Position numbers and translations under genes: made by a program. The notes under the pieces were generated by a model. The model was not told where the DNA came from and searched no databases. It was given only the letters and a program-made list of their open reading frames with translations. From Daucus carota subsp. sativus (taxonomy: Eukaryota > Streptophyta > Magnoliopsida > Apiales > Apiaceae), in assembly GCF_001625215.2 (NCBI RefSeq), contig NC_030386.2:21856545-21920544 (forward strand): a stretch of 64,000 nt of DNA, given 5' to 3'. The number at the start of each line of letters is the position of its first letter. The stretch's first letter is position 1. Below are positions 58,419-64,000 of this stretch, in pieces.

Positions 58419-59418
58419 AGAAGTTAACAGAGAGAGGGGGGTGGGAAATTAACAGAGAGAGAGACAGAGCGCGAGCGAGAGAGACCGTGTTTGCGTGAGT
58501 GACAGAACATATGGACAAGGATCAACTAGGAAGAATACAATTTGATCACTCCATGCGTATACGTATGACATGCATCAATAATAAAGGATAAAACATCAAA
58601 TGGGTAGAGTCTTAAATGTGTTGGTTGAAATGACATAAGAGCCTGCATCAGCAATTATGACCATTAAATACAAACCTTGGGGTGTTTGGCTCGGGGATTT
58701 AAGGACACTTGTTATAAAGCTTGTGTAAAAAGTCAAGAAGTATTTATAAAAGGGTTTGGCTAGTGTGTGCCCATGGGCACATGCTAAGCACTAACATTTA
58801 TAAAATTGGAGAGTTTTGATTGTTGGAGAGTTTTGATTGGTGTGGTTGTTGCAACTACAGGGGGGTCCACCATTATTAAAGAAGCTAAGCCAATAGATGA
58901 CTGGCTTTTGTTTTCTGTTTTCTATTTATTTCTCAAACACTCTAATTACTTATAAATCTTAATTTCTTTCTGACTTTTATTTCACTCTTTTTATTTTAAG
59001 CAAAAAACATTTATTTTAGACTAAACCAAACCGCCCCTTATATCATCTGCGACTTTGTGAGCATAGAACATTGTTTTCAACGCCATTCGGCAAAACAAAC
59101 AGATATTACAGGCCTACTAATGAGGTAAGCACAAACAATATTCATCCAGTATGCTATTTTTGCAAGTAGGATTTAACAAATCAGCTAGAGACGCACCTAT
59201 ACATTGTTGTTAATTTGTTATTTATATCATTATTATTAATGTTTCTTTCTATAAAAGCTATGACAGACTGACAGTGATGCTAGCCGATTACTGGCAGAGA
59301 ATTATATCAGTACTACAGAACCATATTTACCCGCAAAATATTGGCGGCGGTAATGTTTGTTTATATTGTGAAAATAGAGTACATATTACAATTTTAAGTT
59401 ATCAAAAATAAAATTTAT
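58413..59418. other. UGT upstream region with a partial MITE
   Basis: 58752-58880 carries the left half of the gtgtgcccatgggcac MITE family described at 55.27 kb. No genes otherwise. Confidence 0.45.
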
Positions 59419-59485
59419 TACCTGAAATAATTATAGATAATGTTTTTTTTTTTTGACGGATACCTGAAATAATTATAGATAATGT
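59419..59485 (-). repeat. Poly(A) micro-insertion between 25-bp perfect direct repeats
   Basis: The 25-bp segment 59419-59443 (tacctgaaataattataga and six more bases) is repeated identically at 59461-59485. The 17 bases between read, on the minus strand, tccgtc plus 11 A. Confidence 0.65.
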
Positions 59486-59989
59486 GAAATCATACGTTCG
59501 ATATTTAAAAATTGGATACCGGTATCTCAGAGAAGAGTATCTATATGCCGGTTAAATGCTTTGAAAATGCAAATTAGAGGTCATTTGGTTCGAAATAGAG
59601 TGTGATTGTGATCGGGAAATCAGCTTAATGAAATTGAGGTATTATTTTTGCGATATGATGTGTTTGTTTGAGTGGTGAAAAAAATATGATTGTCATAAAA
59701 AATTTTAAGTGTTTAATTGTATTTATTTTAAAATATTTTTTAATTAAATTTTTATATATTTTTGAGTCATTAGATTTATTTTGTATCGACAGGTGAGGTG
59801 AGGCATGAGTTTTAAGAAAAAGAATTACAACATCATGAATGGGTTTGGAATAAATACGAAACATATAGTATCATATGAGCAAACCATGAACCAAGCAGTA
59901 AATTCCAAATCAATATAAGCTAGATTTTTTTCTATCTCTTAATGACCTTTTATTATGAACTGAACGTTATTTATGATAATCATTAATGT

Positions 59990-61200
59990 AATTAAATTGA
60001 TAATTCATTTTTTAGTATATATTAGATAATATAATATTCGGTACCATTTATAGGGTCATTATTGATTGACTTTATTGTGTCGTTAATGGCTTTCAGTGCC
60101 ATTTTTATGATTTGTGTTACCATTTTGATGGTCATAATATATAATATAGTACTTAATTGTTTTTTAAACTCTATTTTATTCCTCAGTTAAATTAATAAAT
60201 TTTTATGTGTCTAACCAAAGGATTTTCCTTTGGTTAGAGATTAATTAATTTTTGGATCTTGGGTTAAATATCAAAGTGGTCACTGAAGTGGAGGTCATAT
60301 ATCATTTCACTCACTGATCTTAACGGGGTATCATTTCAGTCATTAAAGTCACAATAAATATCAATCAAGTACCTCCAAATTTTAGTTCAAGGGGTTAAAA
60401 TATTATTTATAGAGTTTTACACATTGTTCTTCAATGCTATAACAACCAAATAAAAGATTATGACTTCTAGTATTTATGATAATATATTTAGATTTTATCA
60501 ATTTTGTTTACAATTTATTTTTAATTAAAACAAAAAATAATAAATACATAATAAAAAATAAATAGTAAATAAACTTTATAAAATCTAAATAAATTATCAT
60601 AAATACTAGAAGTCATAACATTATACCTGGTCATGGTAGTATTCAAAAATAATGTGTCAAACTCTATAAATAATATTTTTACTCCTTAAACTAAAATTTG
60701 GAGGTACTTGATTGATATTATACCTTGTTAAGATCAGTGAGTGAAGTGATATATGACATCCACTTCAGTGACCACTTTGATATTTAACCCATTAATTTTT
60801 CTACATTATTTTATTTCTCTCTATTTTTGATATATATATATATATATATATCTATATTCTTTCATTTTTTTTCTCTTTTCTTTTTATTAGATTTATTATT
60901 TTTTTTACATTAATTAAATTTATATAAATATATATTATTTTTTTGTATATTGATTTATATTTTGTTTGGTCTGTTTCCTTTTTTCAAGATACTTTGGAGC
61001 CAGGTGTGACTTTTTTCATCCTTCATGGGTATTCTTTTCTAATTCATTTAAGTTTTATTGTCTAAACGTCCGGAGTTGTGCTTGCATAACTTTCGGTTAG
61101 ATGGTAAACTTTTTTGAAAGAAAGATATTCCGGATACGGTTTATTGTATTTCGATATAATTCATTTACGTGTATGTAGATCTTACAAAAAAAATAAAAAA
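59990..61200 (+). mobile_element. Second copy of the poly(A) retroposon family, split by a foldback MITE
   Basis: 60041-60130 (ggtaccatttatagggtcattattg...) resembles 48213-48285, and 61060-61190 (gtccggagttgtgcttgcat...ctttcggttagatggta) resembles the tail at 48630-48735. It also ends in A tracts. The foldback element at 60261-60790 interrupts it. The left border is not visible. Confidence 0.5.
60261..60790. mobile_element. Mutator-like foldback MITE, second copy
   Basis: gggttaaatatcaaagtggtc at the left and gaccactttgatatttaaccc at the right are perfect complements over 21 bp, and the arms pair nearly to the centre. The sequence is clearly related to the element at 31458-32060 (agttttacacatt, ttatgacttctagtattta). 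A 9-bp repeat attaatttt lies at 60244-60252 and 60791-60799, but eight extra bases sit on the left, so the duplication is uncertain. Confidence 0.85.
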
Positions 61201-61713
61201 AAATCTCTCCCTTTCCGAACCAAACATGAATCTTATAAAATTACTACAAAATCCTTTCAAATAAATTAGAAAACAAAAGTCTCACTACGCTCATATATCA
61301 AAATTCAAAATTATACTATTTATATTATTTTATTATATATAAATATGTTTAATATATATTCTATATGTCCTGTTCGATTTGATTGGATCTGAGTGAAAGG
61401 TTTGTTACAACCAAAATCAAAATAAGAATATTAAATTTTAATATATAAAATAATAAAATAATAACCGAATCAAATTAGAAAAAAAATAATCCAATTTCTC
61501 AATTTGTTCAATTTGATTCGGGCCGTTTTACCGGGTTCTAGAAAACTATACTCGCCCGGTTGTCAACGGGCTAGAATATCGATCCCTATTGCTGTATTGC
61601 AGCAGCACTTAAAAAATAAAAAAAGAAAGAAATTCAGTTGTGAGCAAGTCTCAGTCAGTCCTTGAACACACTCTCGTGATATCTCCATAATTTAACTCAA
61701 AGATTTCTAAGTC
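61201..61713. other. TIC21 upstream region
   Basis: AT-rich, with a possible hAT-like fragment at 61375-61580 (gttcgatttgattgg ... aatttgattcgggccg). No clear TATA box. Confidence 0.35.
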
Positions 61714-64000
61714 ATGCAAACTATTTTGTTGCCGGAATTTCGTCCCACCTGTATTCCATCTATATTTACGGCCAAATCCTCGTCACACTCTCGCCGTACT
61801 TCATCTTGTAGCCATTCAATTTCTTTCAGCCGCAACCCCTCTCACTCATTCTCATCTTTCTCTACTCCCCTCAAAATTCAATCTTTATGTGAAATTCGAT
61901 CAAATCAGAGGAAAATAACACCTGGGGTTGCTCCCATTTCTTCTGTTTATGCACCGCCCTCCAATGATGAGACAGAAGATGCAAAACTAGCTCAGGTCAA
62001 TTCTTGGTTATTTTTATTTTTGTTTTGCATTTTTGTAGTTTCTTTAATATTTGTGTTAGGTATTAATGTATAGTTTATACTGTGAATTCTGGGTTTAGGG
62101 TTTAAATGAACAGTGCGTGCTTCATTTGTTGTGGATTGTTTATACAGTTTTAGCATTGTGTCATTTTCTGATTTATGATTCAAATAATACATATGTCTTG
62201 GACACAGACATGACCTCTACTTTATTTCTTCAAGTGGATACATAGATTGTTCCTTAAAGACCCTTTATTTTAAAATTTGCAATTGTGTTGTTTTATAGCT
62301 GGAGTGAGGTAGACTAATGTGGAACAATGAATACCATGTTATAAGCTCTCCCAAAGAGGTATGACAATCTGATTGCGATCATTAATCTCTAACACTATAT
62401 TTGTCAACTCAAAAAAGTTTGACATTTTTGTTTAATGGTCAGCAAAATTAAGAAAAGACATTGTATTATTAATGATTGTTTAGCTCCAATTACAAAACTT
62501 GCACACTTGTGAAGTTCTTTCATTCATTTTTATCTTGTTATTATGTGAAAATATCTCGAGTTCATTTATCTTATGTTAATGGATACTAGTCAATTTGTTA
62601 TGCAATTTAAAAGAAATATTGCCTGCCTTTAAAGTTTTGGAGAATAAGAGGATAATATAGTTAATGTCTTTCAAAGTGGTTCAACATTGAAAGGTTTTAA
62701 CTGTTGTTGTAGGTCGCCAAGAGATTACAACAGACTGCGAGGTATTTCAAGAGGTTGGGTAACTTGGGATTTTGGGGACAGCTGGCGTGTACTATAGTAT
62801 CTGCTGTTATTCTTTCTTTCTCGATTGTTGTTACGGGAAAGATTACTTCACCTGTTACATTCTATGCAACTGCTGGTGGTATTGCAGCTGCTTTCATTGC
62901 AGTGTTTTGGTCGTATGGTTATATTCGTCTTTCTGATAAGCTACAAAAAACTGCCTATAGCCCTTCCAAGGTGATATCTTTATTTTATATTTCTTTTATC
63001 ATTTTTCAGAAGATCTCAAATATGTTGTTAGATGTTAATCATTTCCTTGTTTATAAGTTGGCTAACTCACTCTTTTTAAGTTGTTTCTCATGGATACATT
63101 TCTGAATTTCTTTTCCTCTTGATCTAAGTTACTATAAAATATAACATTAAAATTTAGCATCGATAGTTCAAATTTAAATACTTTGTCTAGTTTTAAGCAA
63201 GACTTAAACAAGACTCGAATATTTGAAGTTTGAATCTTCAAGATATACAGCATTAGAATAGGTATTTTTATTAGCTAATGTTTAATTTATGGGTAGATAA
63301 GCTAAATCATCATTGTACTATACTGAAACTTTCAGTTGAATCACCAACTCAAAAAAGTTTTCAGTCAAATACTTATTCAATGTAAAACTTTCATATAGGT
63401 TTTCACCGTTAATACTGTTAAAAATCTTAACATAAAAGTGACATGGCAGCTATTAAGTTAATCTTTATCATCTCCCTCAATGTAAACACAATCTAGCATA
63501 TTTGCATTTCAAACTCTCTGATAAAAATATGTTGAGTCGCCCAAGTTAAATTACTGTAGTTAAATGATAAAAGAGGATGTACAACTTAGACTACACCCAC
63601 ATGTCAAGTCATGTTACTCATCTGCTTTCAGTTAGCTATAGTATGCTTGGGATCTCAATTTTTAGGAACAAAACAATTTCTTATAGCAATACAAAAGCAC
63701 ACTATGACTAGACATACAAGAAGTCCCAATGACTGATGACTAATCATAATGAAAGAGGAATATAAATTCTAATACAAGAGAATACATAGCATAATATGCT
63801 TGTTTGTGTGTCGCGGGCTGCTACAGGACTCTTTGAGTGGACGCAAGTATCAAATATCTGCTAATGTGTCTTTATTTCTATTAAATATGTTGAATTTTTG
63901 CTGGAAACCAAATATTTGTTATGTCAGGCTCCTCCCCGTTCTGATGTGGTACAAAGCTTGAAAAATGGCATAATTGTGAACCTTCTGGGAATGGGTGCTG
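61714..64000 (+). CDS. TIC21: TIC21/PIC1 chloroplast inner-envelope protein, 5' part, cut by window edge
   Basis: Three exons are visible: 61714..61995, 62713..62970 and 63928..beyond the edge. Phases are zero at each junction. The protein belongs to the DUF3611 family, known as TIC21/CIA5 (protein import) or PIC1 (iron permease); its primary role is still debated. Residues 1 to about 75 are Ser-rich, a transit peptide. Exon 2 starts VAKRLQQTARYFKRLGNLGF and contains two transmembrane helices (LACTIVSAVILSFSIVV; FYATAGGIAAAFIAVFWSYG). Exon 3 starts APPRSDVVQSLKNGIIVNLL. From memory the match to Arabidopsis PIC1 is close from DKAKLAQVAKRL onwards. The two remaining helices lie outside the window. 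A truncated copy of exon 2 is found 6 kb upstream. Confidence 0.95.

Noticed and set aside
58354-58518. 55-residue N-terminal extension of the UGT
   Set aside because: It is a translation of the GA repeat. UGT73 proteins start near MGSQSQPLHF, and the ATG at 58353 fits.
60828-60851. TA repeat
   Set aside because: Ordinary microsatellite in AT-rich DNA, with no further meaning.

Overview
The window is nuclear DNA of a flowering plant, most likely a eudicot. It is AT-rich, with short exons, GT..AG introns and about ten conserved plant genes separated by long stretches of transposon debris. The species cannot be read from the sequence; the abundance of Stowaway-type MITEs would fit Apiaceae or another asterid, but this is a guess.

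Genes, left to right: the first 99 codons of RNA polymerase II subunit NRPB3 (minus, cut by the left edge); a decayed cyclase exon; a decayed NAC-like fragment; two tandem six-exon genes for secreted cyclase/kynurenine-formamidase-like proteins (minus, 274 aa each); an intronless secreted LRR protein (plus); plastid D-3-phosphoglycerate dehydrogenase (minus, five exons); a two-exon SASA/SGNH carbohydrate esterase (minus); an intronless class I small heat-shock protein (plus); an LRR receptor-like pseudokinase (minus, two exons); a copia relic and a truncated TIC21/PIC1 exon copy; an intronless UGT73C-like glycosyltransferase (minus); and the chloroplast inner-envelope protein TIC21/PIC1 (plus, cut by the right edge). 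I assembled the exon structures by hand from splice signals, reading phase and agreement between paralogues.

The genes do not form one pathway. Their order does look like an ancestral block: as I recall, Arabidopsis carries the cyclase, PGDH, esterase and LRR-kinase homologues close together around At4g34180-34220, and NRPB3, TIC21 and an LRR protein around At2g15290-15430. Here both sets are interleaved on one segment.

The rest is mobile DNA. I see Stowaway-like MITEs with TA target duplications, hAT-like MITEs with 8-bp duplications, a Tourist/Harbinger-like MITE, long foldback elements (one with a 9-bp duplication), two Helitron-like ends, a 5'-truncated LINE with a perfect 14-bp duplication, and a 1.28-kb poly(A) retroposon with an 18-bp duplication. 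A three-level nested insertion lies at about 21.8-23.05 kb. Five micro-insertions consist of a few bases plus poly(A) between perfect direct repeats. No tRNA, rRNA or CRISPR feature was found.
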